From: Caenimonas soli
Lineage (GTDB): Bacteria > Pseudomonadota > Gammaproteobacteria > Burkholderiales > Burkholderiaceae_C
Assembly (NCBI RefSeq): GCF_013155545.1
Contig: NZ_JABJVV010000001.1
Location: forward strand, 434,001-498,000
Length of the DNA: 64,000 bases
Direction of reading: 5' to 3'
Part shown: positions 7,732 through 16,374 of the stretch, piece by piece
Layout: every line of letters starts with the position of its first letter
Numbering within the stretch: position 1 is the stretch's first letter
Notes under the pieces: model-generated
What the model was told of the DNA's origin: nothing
The model's input: only the letters and a program-made list of their open reading frames with translations
The model's database searches: none
Program-made: the position numbers and the translations under genes

Positions 7732-8787
7732 TTAGCGTTTACGGGCGACCTGGCGGTTCCATGCGTCGGTCACCTCCGCGCGCCGCTGGTTGATCACGTT
7801 CCAGTCCAGGAGATTCAGGTTCGCAACCGAGCCGTCCGTGCCCCAAGGCAGTTTGCGCGCAACCTCAGTGGGGACGCTCACGTTCTTGACTGACGGCCCA
7901 AGGTAGAGTTTTGTCGCCAGACATGCCGATGCCTCGCGAGAAAGCGCAGTGTTGACGAACTGTTCGGCTGCGGCCTTATTGCGTGTTCCCTTGACGATGT
8001 GCAGACGGGCGTCGGTTGCCCACACGCCTTCCTTTGGCACCGCAAAGCCAATGGGCACGCCCTTGTCGATCAAGTCCCAGGCTCCAACATTGAAATGCGC
8101 GCCAATAACGGCGTCCCCGCTCTGATACGCGTTAGTCGCCGCGCCGGAGCTGTCGAAAAATAGCGCGGTGTTGAGCGAGCGGATTCTGTCGTACAGCGGG
8201 TCGAGACGGGCGGCATCGACGCCCCACACCTTGGCCAGGAAGAAAACGATCGGCACGCCCGCGGAGTTCGATGGCGAGGGCAGCGCTACTGTTCCGGCGT
8301 ACTCGGGCTTCCACAGGTCTTTCCAGCTGGTGGGTGGTTGTTTGACCTCCTTGGTGCTGTAAACCAGGCCCATCGAATAGTAGCCGGTACCCACTGCGAA
8401 CGTGTTCTTGCCGCTGCGATAGACCGCCTGGTCGAGCACGTTGGCCATGTTGGGGATAGCCCGGACATTCAGGTCTTCCAGTACGCCCGCCTGCTGCGCG
8501 AGTTCGCTGATTCCGCCGTCCATCCATGCGACGTCAATCGTCGTTGCCGCCTTCTGCTGCTGCAGTTTGGCCAGCGTCGTCGTCGAAGTGCCGATTTCCG
8601 GGACCACCTTAATGCCAGTAGCCTTGGTGAAGGGCTCGGCCACACACGCGTTGAAGGCTTCCCCCCAGTTGCCGCCGTACCATGCGACCGTGAGCTTGCC
8701 CTGCTGAGCCAGGGCCGCCTGCGACAGAGCGGCTGCGCCTGCAAAAAACAATACGGACGCGAGGGTAGTGCAATTGCGCGTTGTCAT
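7732..8787 (-). CDS. Extracellular solute-binding protein, PotD/spermidine-type
   Basis: A 351-residue periplasmic binding protein and the first gene of the inserted importer operon. The start at 8787 is preferred because it opens a signal peptide ending near SQAALAQ and is preceded by GAGGAAC. The mature protein has the SBP_bac_8/PotD pattern: KLTVAWYGGNWGEAF near the N-terminus and TTLAKLQQQKAATTIDVAWMD. It captures the substrate for permeases 5002-6635. The family includes polyamine, iron and amino-acid-derivative binders; neighbourhood with a racemase-family enzyme and a GlxA-type regulator argues for an amino-acid derivative such as a hydroxyproline, which is inference. Confidence 0.88.
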   Translation of the reverse strand: MTTRNCTTLASVLFFAGAAALSQAALAQQGKLTVAWYGGNWGEAFNACVAEPFTKATGIKVVPEIGTSTTTLAKLQQQKAATTIDVAWMDGGISELAQQAGVLEDLNVRAIPNMANVLDQAVYRSGKNTFAVGTGYYSMGLVYSTKEVKQPPTSWKDLWKPEYAGTVALPSPSNSAGVPIVFFLAKVWGVDAARLDPLYDRIRSLNTALFFDSSGAATNAYQSGDAVIGAHFNVGAWDLIDKGVPIGFAVPKEGVWATDARLHIVKGTRNKAAAEQFVNTALSREASACLATKLYLGPSVKNVSVPTEVARKLPWGTDGSVANLNLLDWNVINQRRAEVTDAWNRQVARKR

Positions 8788-8860
8788 GAAAGTTCCTCTT
8801 GGTGAGTTGCCATGAATGGTGATGGGCAGACGCATCTTCTCCCTGCGCCGATTAGTTCGC

Positions 8861-8890
8861 TTGAAGTCGCGGGCCGCAAAGTTGAATAAT
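8861..8890 (+). promoter_or_regulatory. Weak promoter candidate for the GlxA-family regulator
   Basis: TTGAAG (8861-8866) and AATAAT (8885-8890) are 18 bases apart within the divergent region between the binding protein gene and the regulator. Transcription would start close to the proposed ATG at 8897, giving a very short leader. The match is modest. Confidence 0.25.
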
Positions 8891-8896
8891 TGCGTC

Positions 8897-9955
8897 ATGC
8901 CTTCCTCGCGACCCCCGACTGACTGCACTCCTTTGCCCGACGGCGCCCCGGACGACGACGTCGGGTGGGGAAAACCCGAACTGAGGATCGGGTTCGTGCT
9001 GTTGGAGCAGTTCACTCTGACCGCATTTGCCGGCCTGGTCGACGTGCTTCGCCTCGCGGCCGACCATGGAGGGCGAAGCCGGAAAATCCATGCCAGCTGG
9101 CGAGTAATGAGTTGGGACGGAAAGCCCCGCACGTCGAGCGCCGGACTCACTCTGGACGTCGAAGGCGCGTTGGCGGACGACGTCACGGCCTTCGACTACA
9201 TCGCCGTCTGCGGGGGCAATGACTATCCGAACAACTACGTGCCGCCGCAGCTGCGCGATTGGTTGCGTACCGCCGCCGCCGCGCGCGTTCGCTTGCTCGG
9301 AATCTGCACCGGAACATTCGCACTGGCGCACGCCGACCTGATCGGCGCGCGCACAGTTTGCGTGCACTGGAACGTGCTCGATTCGTTTCGCGCCAGCTTT
9401 CCGGCAACCCGTGCAGTGGTCGACCGACTTTTCGTTGATGAGGGTGACCTGATCACTTGTGCGGGCTCGACAGCTGCCATAGATTTGGGCCTGTACTTGG
9501 TCACCCGCCATTGCGGCCGCGACAAGTCGCAACAGGCGGTCAGGCATATGATGCTGCAGGGAATGCGGCCGTCGCGCCTGCCTCAAGCTCATTTCTACGC
9601 CGACCTCTCGGGCATTCAGGACGTGCGCGTCCGGCGCGCAGCCCACTATCTGGAGCAGCGGGTGGACGATCCACCAACGCTGGACGCCACCGCCCGCTAC
9701 GTAGGCGTCGGCCGGCGCCAGCTCGAACGCGCGTTCAGCCAGGCGTTGGGCATGTCACCCACGGCATTCCAGCGCGGCCTGCGGCTCGAGTACGCTAGCT
9801 GGCTGCTGCTGAACAACCCGCGCAGTATCACCGAGACTGCGCTGGATTGCGGATTCTCAGACGGCGCGCATTTTTCGCGCGAATTTCGCGCGAGGTTCGG
9901 CTTGTCGCCCAAGCAGTTCCAGCAACGCGGGACGGGCGCAAAGACTACGCCTTGA
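8897..9955 (+). CDS. GlxA family transcriptional regulator (DJ-1/PfpI domain plus AraC HTH)
   Basis: About 352 residues from the ATG at 8897; an in-frame extension to 8816 is possible but less likely. Residues 35-205 form a DJ-1/PfpI-type domain with the nucleophile-elbow-like LLGICTGTF, used here for ligand sensing. The C-terminal 110 residues form a two-helix-turn-helix AraC domain (VGRRQLERAFSQALGMSPTAFQR, then ETALDCGFSDGAHFSREFRARFGLSP). Regulators of this type (CdhR, GbdR, ArgR of Pseudomonas) control catabolism of amino acids, carnitine or betaines. It is divergent from the importer-racemase operon and is probably its activator. Its stop overlaps the converging binding protein gene by 11 bases, which marks one edge of the inserted module. 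Confidence 0.9.
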   Translation: MPSSRPPTDCTPLPDGAPDDDVGWGKPELRIGFVLLEQFTLTAFAGLVDVLRLAADHGGRSRKIHASWRVMSWDGKPRTSSAGLTLDVEGALADDVTAFDYIAVCGGNDYPNNYVPPQLRDWLRTAAAARVRLLGICTGTFALAHADLIGARTVCVHWNVLDSFRASFPATRAVVDRLFVDEGDLITCAGSTAAIDLGLYLVTRHCGRDKSQQAVRHMMLQGMRPSRLPQAHFYADLSGIQDVRVRRAAHYLEQRVDDPPTLDATARYVGVGRRQLERAFSQALGMSPTAFQRGLRLEYASWLLLNNPRSITETALDCGFSDGAHFSREFRARFGLSPKQFQQRGTGAKTTP

Positions 9956-10982
9956 ACCGGTCCTTGGCGCGGCGCGCAAACTCGTTGGTGTAGGTCTTGC
10001 CCAACTCGATCTTTTCGGGCTTGATGGCCGGATCGAAGCTGGCCAGCGCCTTCAGTGCGGTGCGTGTGCCCTCTTCGGCGATGAGGCCGTCGAGCGAGAT
10101 GGCTTCGCGCACCTTGTTGAAGGATGCGAGGTACAGCGCGCGGTCACCCAGCAGATAGCCTTCCGGCACGGTCTTGATGATGTCGCTGGGCCCGGCCGTC
10201 TGCAGCCACTTGAGGCCGCGAACGATGGCGTTGGCCAGGCCCTGGCAGGTGTTGGGGTTCTTCAGCACGAAGTCGGTGTGCGAGTAGAAGCAGGCTGCGG
10301 GCATGGGGCCACCGAAGACATCGATGGTGCCCTTGAGCGTGCGCGTGTCGCTGATGATCTTCACGTCGCCCTTTTGCTCCAGCATGGTCATCACCGGATC
10401 GGTGTTGCTCATGGCGTCGATCTGGCCCGAACGCAGCGCCGCCAGCGCGCCCGCTGCCGTTCCCACGCCCACGAAGCTGACTTCGCTGGCCTTGATGCCG
10501 GCACGCGAGAGCACCAGGTTCGCAACCATGTTGGTGGACGACCCGGGCGCCGAAACGCCGATCTTCTTGCCCTTGAGGTCGGTCAGCGTCTTGTAGTTCG
10601 GCATGGCCTTGGTCGAGACGCCCACGGCGATCTGCGGCGCACGGCCCTGCAGCACGAAAGCCTGGATGTACTGGTTCTTGCTCTGCATGTTGATGGTGTG
10701 CTCGTAGGCACCGCTCACCACATCGGAGGAGCCGCCCACCAACGCCTGCAGCGCACGCGCGCCGCCGGCAAAGTCGGAAATCTCGACGTCCAGGCCTTCG
10801 GCCTTGAAGTAACCCAGTTGCTCGGAAATCGTCAGCGGCAGGTAGTAAAACGCGGCCTTGCCCCCCACGGCGATGGAAACCTTGCTTTTTTCGAGCTTGA
10901 CCTGCGCTCGCAGCGCCGGCGCGGCAATGGCGGCAGCCGTCAAAGCCGCGGCCGAGGTGAACGTACGGCGGGAGATGATCAT
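9945..10982 (-). CDS. ABC transporter substrate-binding protein, NitT/TauT (SsuA/NMT1) type
   Basis: A 345-residue periplasmic binding protein. The start at 10982 gives MIISRRTFTSAAALTAAAIA, a twin-arginine-like signal ending near ALRAQ, with AGGA just upstream. The mature protein has the NMT1/SsuA pattern (KVSIAVGGKAAFYYLPLTISEQLGYFKAEGLDVEI and the GKKIGVSAPGSSTN loop). It is the expected partner of the ATPase/permease pair at 2226-3880, which has no other binding protein nearby. The two parts are now separated by the 3951-9955 module. Substrate unknown. Confidence 0.87.
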   Translation of the reverse strand: MIISRRTFTSAAALTAAAIAAPALRAQVKLEKSKVSIAVGGKAAFYYLPLTISEQLGYFKAEGLDVEISDFAGGARALQALVGGSSDVVSGAYEHTINMQSKNQYIQAFVLQGRAPQIAVGVSTKAMPNYKTLTDLKGKKIGVSAPGSSTNMVANLVLSRAGIKASEVSFVGVGTAAGALAALRSGQIDAMSNTDPVMTMLEQKGDVKIISDTRTLKGTIDVFGGPMPAACFYSHTDFVLKNPNTCQGLANAIVRGLKWLQTAGPSDIIKTVPEGYLLGDRALYLASFNKVREAISLDGLIAEEGTRTALKALASFDPAIKPEKIELGKTYTNEFARRAKDRFKA

Positions 10983-11094
10983 GTTTTTCCTGGATAGGCC
11001 TTGCTTGCTTGTTTGCGAGGTTAGCCAGGGCAATGCTGCACCGCATCGGGAACATCCCGTGCGGGTTTCCACGTAAGTTGGGAAGCCGCTGCGA

Positions 11095-11508
11095 TCAGCG
11101 ATACCCAGTGAACAAAATAGCTATGTTCACCAGGAGCGCCAGCGCCCAGATGGCCGACCGGATCGTGGGCAATCCGGCCACGTACATCGCGATGTAGATG
11201 ACCCTGAGCGTGACGAACACCAGGGCCAGGATGTCCAGCCTCGTCTGTGGCGCCCCAAGCTGGTGGGCGATGATCACGGCGCCGATGAAAAACGGCAGGG
11301 CTTCGAAACTATTGGCCTGCGCGGCATTGGCGCGCGCTTGCCAGTCGGTCTGGCGCGCCAGCCAGCCGCGCGGGTCGCGGTTGTCGAAACCACCCTGCTT
11401 GCGGGGCTTGCCGAACCCGCTGGACTTGGCCAGCCAGGCGCAGCCTAAGGGCAGCAATGCGGCGATTAGCACGCACCAGTAAGCCACCGTGAAACGGGCA
11501 AATTGCAT
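11095..11508 (-). CDS. MAPEG family membrane protein
   Basis: A 137-residue integral membrane protein with four helices, matching the MAPEG family (membrane-associated eicosanoid and glutathione metabolism proteins); the NAAQANSFEALPFFIGAVII stretch is the family's typical helix-2 motif. Many bacterial members have no known reaction; some have glutathione transferase activity. The start at 11508 is chosen because GAGGGG is spaced six bases upstream, whereas the ATG at 11514 directly abuts it. It lies 16 bases after recR and may be cotranscribed with it. Confidence 0.85.
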   Translation of the reverse strand: MQFARFTVAYWCVLIAALLPLGCAWLAKSSGFGKPRKQGGFDNRDPRGWLARQTDWQARANAAQANSFEALPFFIGAVIIAHQLGAPQTRLDILALVFVTLRVIYIAMYVAGLPTIRSAIWALALLVNIAILFTGYR

Positions 11509-11524
11509 CCTCATCCCCTCTTTT

Positions 11525-12115
11525 TTATCTTCTGTCCACCAGCGCGTGCGCGATTGTCCCCAAATCCACGTACTCCAGCTCACTGCCCGCCGGCACCCCG
11601 CGCGCCAGCCGTGTGACCTTCAGGCCGCGCGCCTTGAGCGCCTCCCCGATCACATGCGCCGTGGCTTCACCCTCCGCGGTGAAGTTGGTCGCCAAAATCA
11701 CTTCCTGCACCACGCCGTTGGTGGCCCGGTCGAAGAGCTTCGCCAGGCCGATGTCCTTGGGCCCGATCCCGTCGAGCGGGCTCAGCTTGCCCATCAGCAC
11801 GAAATAAAGCCCCTTGAATGCGGCAGTGCGCTCCACGGCCGCCTGGTCCGCGGGTGTTTCCACCACGCACAGCTTGCTGGCATCGCGCCGCGGATCCCGG
11901 CAGGTGGCGCAGACCTCGTTCTCCGTGAAGGTATGGCACAGGCTGCAATGCTTGATCTGTGTTGCCGCTTGCTGCAGGGCTTGAGCCAGCAGCTGGGCCC
12001 CGGCCCGGTCGTGCTGCAACAGGTGAAACGCCATTCGCGAAGCCGACTTGACCCCCACACCCGGCAGGCGGCGAAGCCCCTCGATCAGTGCGTTGAGTGC
12101 GTTGTTGTCGGCCAT
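11525..12115 (-). CDS. recR: Recombination mediator protein RecR
   Basis: A 196-residue protein of the RecFOR pathway, which helps load RecA on single-stranded gaps. It has the N-terminal helix-hairpin-helix ([21 protein letters not shown]), a four-Cys zinc finger (CSLC...CATC, about residues 57-72) and a Toprim domain from about residue 80 ([14 protein letters not shown]). Full length. It follows ybaB after eight bases in the classic dnaX-ybaB-recR order. Confidence 0.97.
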   Translation of the reverse strand: MADNNALNALIEGLRRLPGVGVKSASRMAFHLLQHDRAGAQLLAQALQQAATQIKHCSLCHTFTENEVCATCRDPRRDASKLCVVETPADQAAVERTAAFKGLYFVLMGKLSPLDGIGPKDIGLAKLFDRATNGVVQEVILATNFTAEGEATAHVIGEALKARGLKVTRLARGVPAGSELEYVDLGTIAHALVDRR

Positions 12116-12123
12116 CAGCTGGC

Positions 12124-12456
12124 TTAGAACGGGAGCTTCATCCCGCCCGGCAGCCCCGGCATGCCGGCCGAGAGCTTGCCGATCTTCTCCTGCGAGGTTT
12201 CCTCTGCCTTGCGCACGGCGGCGTTGAAGGCGGCGGCGACCAGGTCTTCCAGCATGTCCTTGTCGTCTGCCAGCAGGCTCGGGTCGATCGTGATGCGCTT
12301 GACGTCGTGCTTGCAGGTCATCGTGACCTTCACCAGGCCGGCCCCGGATTCGCCGGTCACCTCGATGTGCGCCAGTTCCTCCTGGGCCTTCTTCAGGTTG
12401 TCCTGCATGGCCTGGGCCTGTTTCATGAGGCCGGCGAGTTGTCCTTTGTTGAACAT
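12124..12456 (-). CDS. ybaB: YbaB/EbfC family nucleoid-associated protein
   Basis: A 110-residue DNA-binding protein of the YbaB/EbfC family, which binds DNA as a tweezer-shaped dimer and is nearly always encoded between dnaX and recR. The N-terminus ([20 protein letters not shown]) and the central sheet ([21 protein letters not shown]) are typical. It lies 13 bases after dnaX and eight before recR. Confidence 0.95.
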   Translation of the reverse strand: MFNKGQLAGLMKQAQAMQDNLKKAQEELAHIEVTGESGAGLVKVTMTCKHDVKRITIDPSLLADDKDMLEDLVAAAFNAAVRKAEETSQEKIGKLSAGMPGLPGGMKLPF

Positions 12457-12469
12457 GGGGTTCCTTTGC

Positions 12470-14251
12470 TTAATTAGTGGTCACTGGCTTGATGCTTCCA
12501 GGGACGATTTTCGCGCCAAAGTCGCGCATCATGTCCTGGACAAAAGGGTCGCCGAGGATGATCTCCTCGGCAGCACGCTGTTTTTCCGCCGCGGCGGCGG
12601 CGTTGCGGCGCGCCGGGCTGTCCGTCACCATGCCCACCTCGACGCTCAGGTTGACCGCGTGCCCCGCGCCTTGCAAGGCGGCCTTCAGGCGCTCACGGGC
12701 GGCGGGCTGATTCAACGACTCGCGCTCCACGCGCAGCATCCAGTGTTCCTGGTCGCGGGCCACCAGCTGGGATTGCAGGGCCAGCTCGCGCACCAACGCC
12801 GTGATCGCCTCGCGCGCCACGAGCTGAGCCACCGTGGCATGCCAGAAATCACCCTCTTCCGTGGGAATGACGGTCGTTGTGGCCGGGCCTTGAGCGTCGC
12901 GCGGCGACTCGGGTTGAACCCGCACGGGCACGCCCACCACCTCGGCGGCAGGCCGGCCGGTGACCGGGACAGCGGGAGCAGCGGCGGGCGCGCCGCCGGC
13001 CGGCCGCTGCGGCGGCCTCACCTCGCGCGACTCCATGACCGGGAGGACCCGGCCTGGTGGCGCGCCCACCGCGGGCACGGCGGTGCGGGCCGGGGCCGGC
13101 GCCTGCAGCGGCCGCTCCTGGGCCGGTTCAGTCAGAGTTTTTTTTTCCGCTGCGGGCGCTTTAAAGGCCAGCAGTCGCAGCAGCACCATGGTCAATGCCG
13201 CGTATTCGTCCGGGGCCAAGCCCAGCTCGCCGCGGCCATGCAGGCACATGCTGTACAGCAATTGCGTTTCGTCCGCCGGCATCAACTGGGCCAGGCGGGC
13301 AATCTCAGCCGCGTCGGGATCCGTGTCGTCGGCGGCAGACGGCACGGCCTGGATCACGGCCATGCGTTGCAGCACCGCGCTCATTTCTTCCAGGGTGGAC
13401 GCGGCGCTCAGGCCCAGCGTGCGCAACGCATCGGACGTTTCCACCACGGTCTTGCCGTCGCCTTGAGCCAAGGCATCGATCAGGCGCAACACATGGCCGC
13501 GATCGACGCTGCCCAGCATCTGCCGCACGGCGGCCTCTTCCAGCTTGCCACCACCAAAGGCGATTGCCTGATCGGTGAGCGACAGCGCGTCGCGCATGGA
13601 GCCGCGAGCGGCGCGCGACAGCAGGCGCAACGCCTGGGTGTTGGCTTCGACGCCCTCCGCCTGCAAGACGTGCGCCAGGTGCTCCTGCACGGTTTCCGGC
13701 GCCATCGGCCGCAGGTTGAACTGCAGGCAGCGCGACAACACGGTCACCGGCACCTTCTGCGGATCGGTGGTGGCCAAAACGAACTTGAGGTATTCGGGCG
13801 GCTCCTCCAGCGTCTTGAGCATGGTGTTGAAGGCATGCCCCGTCAGCATGTGCACTTCGTCGATCATGAAGACCTTGAAGCGGCCCTGCACCGGCTTGTA
13901 CACCGCCTGTTCCAGCAGCGACTGCATGTCGTCGACGCCGCGGTTGGACGCCGCGTCGAGCTCGGTGTAGTCCACGAAGCGGCCGCTGTCGATGTCGGTG
14001 CACGCCTGGCACACGCCGCATGGCGCGGCCGTGATACCGCCGTTGCCGTCCGGCCCCTGGCAGTTCAGAGACTTGGCCAGGATGCGCGATACGGTGGTCT
14101 TGCCGACGCCCCGCGTCCCGGTAAAAAGATAGGCATGGTGCAGGCGCTGCTGAGTCAGCGCATTGCCCAGCGCCTGCACCACGTGCTCCTGGCCGACCAT
14201 TTCCGTGAAGGTCTTGGGCCGGTATTTGCGGGCGAGCACGAGATAGGACAT
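12470..14251 (-). CDS. dnaX: DNA polymerase III subunit gamma/tau
   Basis: A 593-residue clamp-loader subunit. The AAA+ ATPase module has Walker [13 protein letters not shown] (residues 45-56), the four-Cys zinc site around residues 64-84 and Walker B DEVHM (131-135). Domain III runs to about residue 368. The reading frame then crosses a run of nine A residues at codons 369-372 and enters a Pro/Ala-rich linker and tau-specific domains IV-V. Frame shifts in either direction at the A9 run end within a few codons, so a gamma-sized product of about 372-374 residues is likely in addition to tau. It is divergent from the SRP RNA gene. Confidence 0.96.
   Translation of the reverse strand: MSYLVLARKYRPKTFTEMVGQEHVVQALGNALTQQRLHHAYLFTGTRGVGKTTVSRILAKSLNCQGPDGNGGITAAPCGVCQACTDIDSGRFVDYTELDAASNRGVDDMQSLLEQAVYKPVQGRFKVFMIDEVHMLTGHAFNTMLKTLEEPPEYLKFVLATTDPQKVPVTVLSRCLQFNLRPMAPETVQEHLAHVLQAEGVEANTQALRLLSRAARGSMRDALSLTDQAIAFGGGKLEEAAVRQMLGSVDRGHVLRLIDALAQGDGKTVVETSDALRTLGLSAASTLEEMSAVLQRMAVIQAVPSAADDTDPDAAEIARLAQLMPADETQLLYSMCLHGRGELGLAPDEYAALTMVLLRLLAFKAPAAEKKTLTEPAQERPLQAPAPARTAVPAVGAPPGRVLPVMESREVRPPQRPAGGAPAAAPAVPVTGRPAAEVVGVPVRVQPESPRDAQGPATTTVIPTEEGDFWHATVAQLVAREAITALVRELALQSQLVARDQEHWMLRVERESLNQPAARERLKAALQGAGHAVNLSVEVGMVTDSPARRNAAAAAEKQRAAEEIILGDPFVQDMMRDFGAKIVPGSIKPVTTN
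13138..13147 (-). other. A9 slippery run in dnaX (candidate gamma/tau switch)
   Basis: On the coding strand the codons read GAA AAA AAA ACT, that is G followed by nine A residues, at the end of ATPase domain III (codons 369-372). After a -1 shift the next codons are AAC TCT GAC TGA; after a +1 shift, CTC TGA. Both alternative frames stop immediately, the arrangement known from Thermus dnaX, where slippage at an A9 run gives gamma. No strong Shine-Dalgarno-like stimulator is visible upstream. Confidence 0.65.
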
Positions 14252-14325
14252 GCGGGAATTCTACGGGCTGGCTCGCGGCCACCTTCCGAACCACCCAAAG
14301 TGCCGAAGGGGCTCTTGCCTGCGAA

Positions 14326-14331
14326 TACAAT
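14326..14331 (+). promoter_or_regulatory. -10 element of the SRP RNA promoter
   Basis: TACAAT lies five to seven bases before the first paired base of the 4.5S RNA, exactly where a -10 box should be. No good -35 element is visible at the expected distance. Confidence 0.5.
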
Positions 14332-14335
14332 ACAG

Positions 14336-14434
14336 CCTGACGGGCCTCCCCGCATGGTGAAGCGGCCAACCGGGTCAGGTGGGGAACCAAGCAGCCCTAA
14401 CTGTGGAGCCAGTGCCGGGGGTAAGGCTCGTCAA
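14336..14434 (+). ncRNA. ffs: Signal recognition particle 4.5S RNA
   Basis: About 99 bases. The conserved SRP domain IV is obvious: GGTCAGG at 14383-14389, a GGAA tetraloop and AAGCAGCC at 14390-14397, all in the canonical order for Ffh binding. Compared with E. coli the base pairs closing the tetraloop are swapped (GG-GGAA-CC), a compensatory change. The ends pair as a long helix (for example TGACGGGCCT at 14338-14347 with its near complement ending at 14433). It works with Ffh in cotranslational membrane targeting. It lies between dnaX and a small exported-protein gene and is transcribed away from dnaX. End points are approximate. Confidence 0.9.
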
Positions 14435-14569
14435 CTTTCCCCTTCTTTCCCACTACCGTTCAGCCACGAACGGCGACCTCCTGGCGGCTGACTGTAACGC
14501 TGGGTTGCGTCCGACAAACTTCCAGGTGCTGCAGACCTAGAGTCGAGCCATAAACCGCTGGGAGGTGCC

Positions 14570-15157
14570 ATGAACGCCGTCGTCGTGTGCCCGATGCGCC
14601 AGTCAAACGCTGTCGCCAGGTATTGGCTTTTCATGGCTGCGGCGATCGCGCTTTGCCTTTCCGGCACCGGCGCCTGGGCGCAGGATGACGAAGCTGCTGC
14701 CACCGTCGTGGCGCAACTCGCGGTGCCGGAAGTGTCAGCCACATCACTTCCCCGGTTCGAACCAGACGGCGCATCGCGCGCATCGCGCATCGACATGACC
14801 TGGCTGCCGCGGCGGCGTTCGGCCCTGGGCCTGTCCCTGGGCATGACCAGCATCGATGGCCTGGGGCTCGGGCAAAGCATGGACGTCGGCCTCCACTGGC
14901 GCTATACGATGGACACCAACTACCGGATCGACGTGACGGCATGGCGGCGGATGACGCCCATCGATGCCGCGTCGCTGGTGCAGCTGCGCGAGCCCAGCTA
15001 TGGCGCCCGCGTGGAGATGAGAATCGGCCGGGCTCCGACGCAACCGGGCTTCGTGGCCGAACGCGGCTTCATCGGCTTCCAGCTGGAAAGCGGCGCCCGC
15101 ATCACGGTGCGCCGCAGCGGCGGCAAGCCGATGATTTACTACCGCACAAAGTTCTAG
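14570..15157 (+). CDS. Hypothetical exported protein, possible small outer-membrane beta structure
   Basis: A 195-residue protein that I do not recognise. After a short N-terminal extension it has a hydrophobic segment ending near GTGAWAQD, a likely signal peptide cleavage region. The mature part ends in alternating hydrophobic/polar strands (MDVGLHWRYTMDTNYRIDVTAW, RVEMRIG, ARITVRR, IYYRTKF) and the C-terminal Phe is what outer-membrane beta-barrel proteins usually carry. The start has GGGAGG six bases upstream. Its stop TAG and the stop of the converging flavoprotein gene share the palindrome CTAG at 15154-15157. No function is proposed. Confidence 0.72.
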   Translation: MNAVVVCPMRQSNAVARYWLFMAAAIALCLSGTGAWAQDDEAAATVVAQLAVPEVSATSLPRFEPDGASRASRIDMTWLPRRRSALGLSLGMTSIDGLGLGQSMDVGLHWRYTMDTNYRIDVTAWRRMTPIDAASLVQLREPSYGARVEMRIGRAPTQPGFVAERGFIGFQLESGARITVRRSGGKPMIYYRTKF

Positions 15158-16374
15158 GCGGCCGCGCGCACGCCGAGAAAGCTCAGCAGCCCCAGCGCGG
15201 CCGCGCGACCGGTGGCAAAGCTGGCCGTCAACAGGTAGCCACCGGTCGGCGCTTCCCAATCCAGCATTTCACCCGCGCAGAAAACGCCCGGCACTTCGCG
15301 CAACATGAGCCCTTTATCCAAGGCCTCGAAGCGAACGCCGCCCGCGGTGCTGATCGCTTCGTCGATGGGCCTGGCGGCAACCACTGTCAGCGGCAATGCC
15401 TTGATCGCACTTGCCAGGCGGCCCGCATCGTGCAGATCGGGCTTGGGCACCAGTTCGTGCAGCACCGCCATCTTGATGCCCTCCAGGCCCAGACGGCTCT
15501 TGAGATGGCTGGACAGCGAACGCGAGCCACGCGGATGAGCCACCTCGGCGAGGACCTGCGCCGCGCTCCGGGCAGGCAGCAAATCCAACTCGAACGTGGC
15601 GCTCCCGCGTGCCGCTATCTCGTCGCGCAGTTGCGCCGACGCCGCATAGATGAGGCTTCCTTCGACACCCGTGGCCGTGGCGACGAACTCGCCCTGGCGG
15701 TGGAACTGCTGGAAGCGGATGGCGACCGACTTGAACGGTTGTCCGGCGAAGCGGGTGGCGAAATATTCGGTCCAACCACCGCGCACGTCGAACCCGCAAT
15801 TGGAGGGCAGCAAGGGCGCGATGCTCACGCCGCGCTCCTCCAGCAGCGGCACCCACGCGCCGTCGGAGCCCAGGCGAGCCCAGCTCGCGCCGCCGAGAGC
15901 CAACATCGTGGCTTCGGGCCGCACGATGCGCTCTCCCTGCGGCGCTTCGAACTGCAAGGCTCCGTCTTCGGTCCAGCCCGTGAATCGATGCCGCATGTGG
16001 AACTGCACGCCCGCACCGCGCAGCCGCTGCAACCAGGCGCGCAGCAGCGGCGCCGCTTTCATTTCAGACGGAAATACCCGGCCGGATGTGCCCACGAAGG
16101 TGGCGATGCCCAGGCCTTGCGCCCAGTCGCGCAACGCCTGCGCACCGAATTGCTCGAGCAAGGGCTCGATCTGGGCACGGCGGGCGCCGTAACGCGAGGC
16201 GAAGGGTTCGAATGGTTCCGAATGCGTGAGATTGAGGCCGCCCTTGCCTGCCAACAGGAACTTGCGCCCCACCGATGGCATGGCATCGAAGACCTCCACC
16301 TGCAAGCCGGCTTGGGACAGCACTTCCGCAGCCATCAATCCCGCAGGACCTGCGCCCACCACCGCGAGCGTCAT
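15154..16374 (-). CDS. TIGR03862-type NAD(P)/FAD-dependent flavoprotein (HI0933/YhiN-like)
   Basis: A 406-residue flavoprotein. The start at 16374 begins directly with the FAD-binding Rossmann motif (LAVVGAGPAGLMAAEVLSQAG) and overlaps the helicase-nuclease stop as ATGA. The HI0933-family motif GRKFLLAGKGGLNLTHSEP follows at about residues 33-52, and the C-terminal FAD motif GVFCAGEMLDWEAPTGGYLL is present. The reaction of this family is not established; relatives include YhiN and BaiN-type reductases. Translational coupling to addA is probably only positional. Confidence 0.88.
   Translation of the reverse strand: MTLAVVGAGPAGLMAAEVLSQAGLQVEVFDAMPSVGRKFLLAGKGGLNLTHSEPFEPFASRYGARRAQIEPLLEQFGAQALRDWAQGLGIATFVGTSGRVFPSEMKAAPLLRAWLQRLRGAGVQFHMRHRFTGWTEDGALQFEAPQGERIVRPEATMLALGGASWARLGSDGAWVPLLEERGVSIAPLLPSNCGFDVRGGWTEYFATRFAGQPFKSVAIRFQQFHRQGEFVATATGVEGSLIYAASAQLRDEIAARGSATFELDLLPARSAAQVLAEVAHPRGSRSLSSHLKSRLGLEGIKMAVLHELVPKPDLHDAGRLASAIKALPLTVVAARPIDEAISTAGGVRFEALDKGLMLREVPGVFCAGEMLDWEAPTGGYLLTASFATGRAAALGLLSFLGVRAAA

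Noticed and set aside
12161..14491. A 776-codon plus-strand open frame opposite dnaX and through the SRP RNA
   Set aside because: Low-complexity composition, no motif, antisense to a clear dnaX, and it covers an RNA gene.
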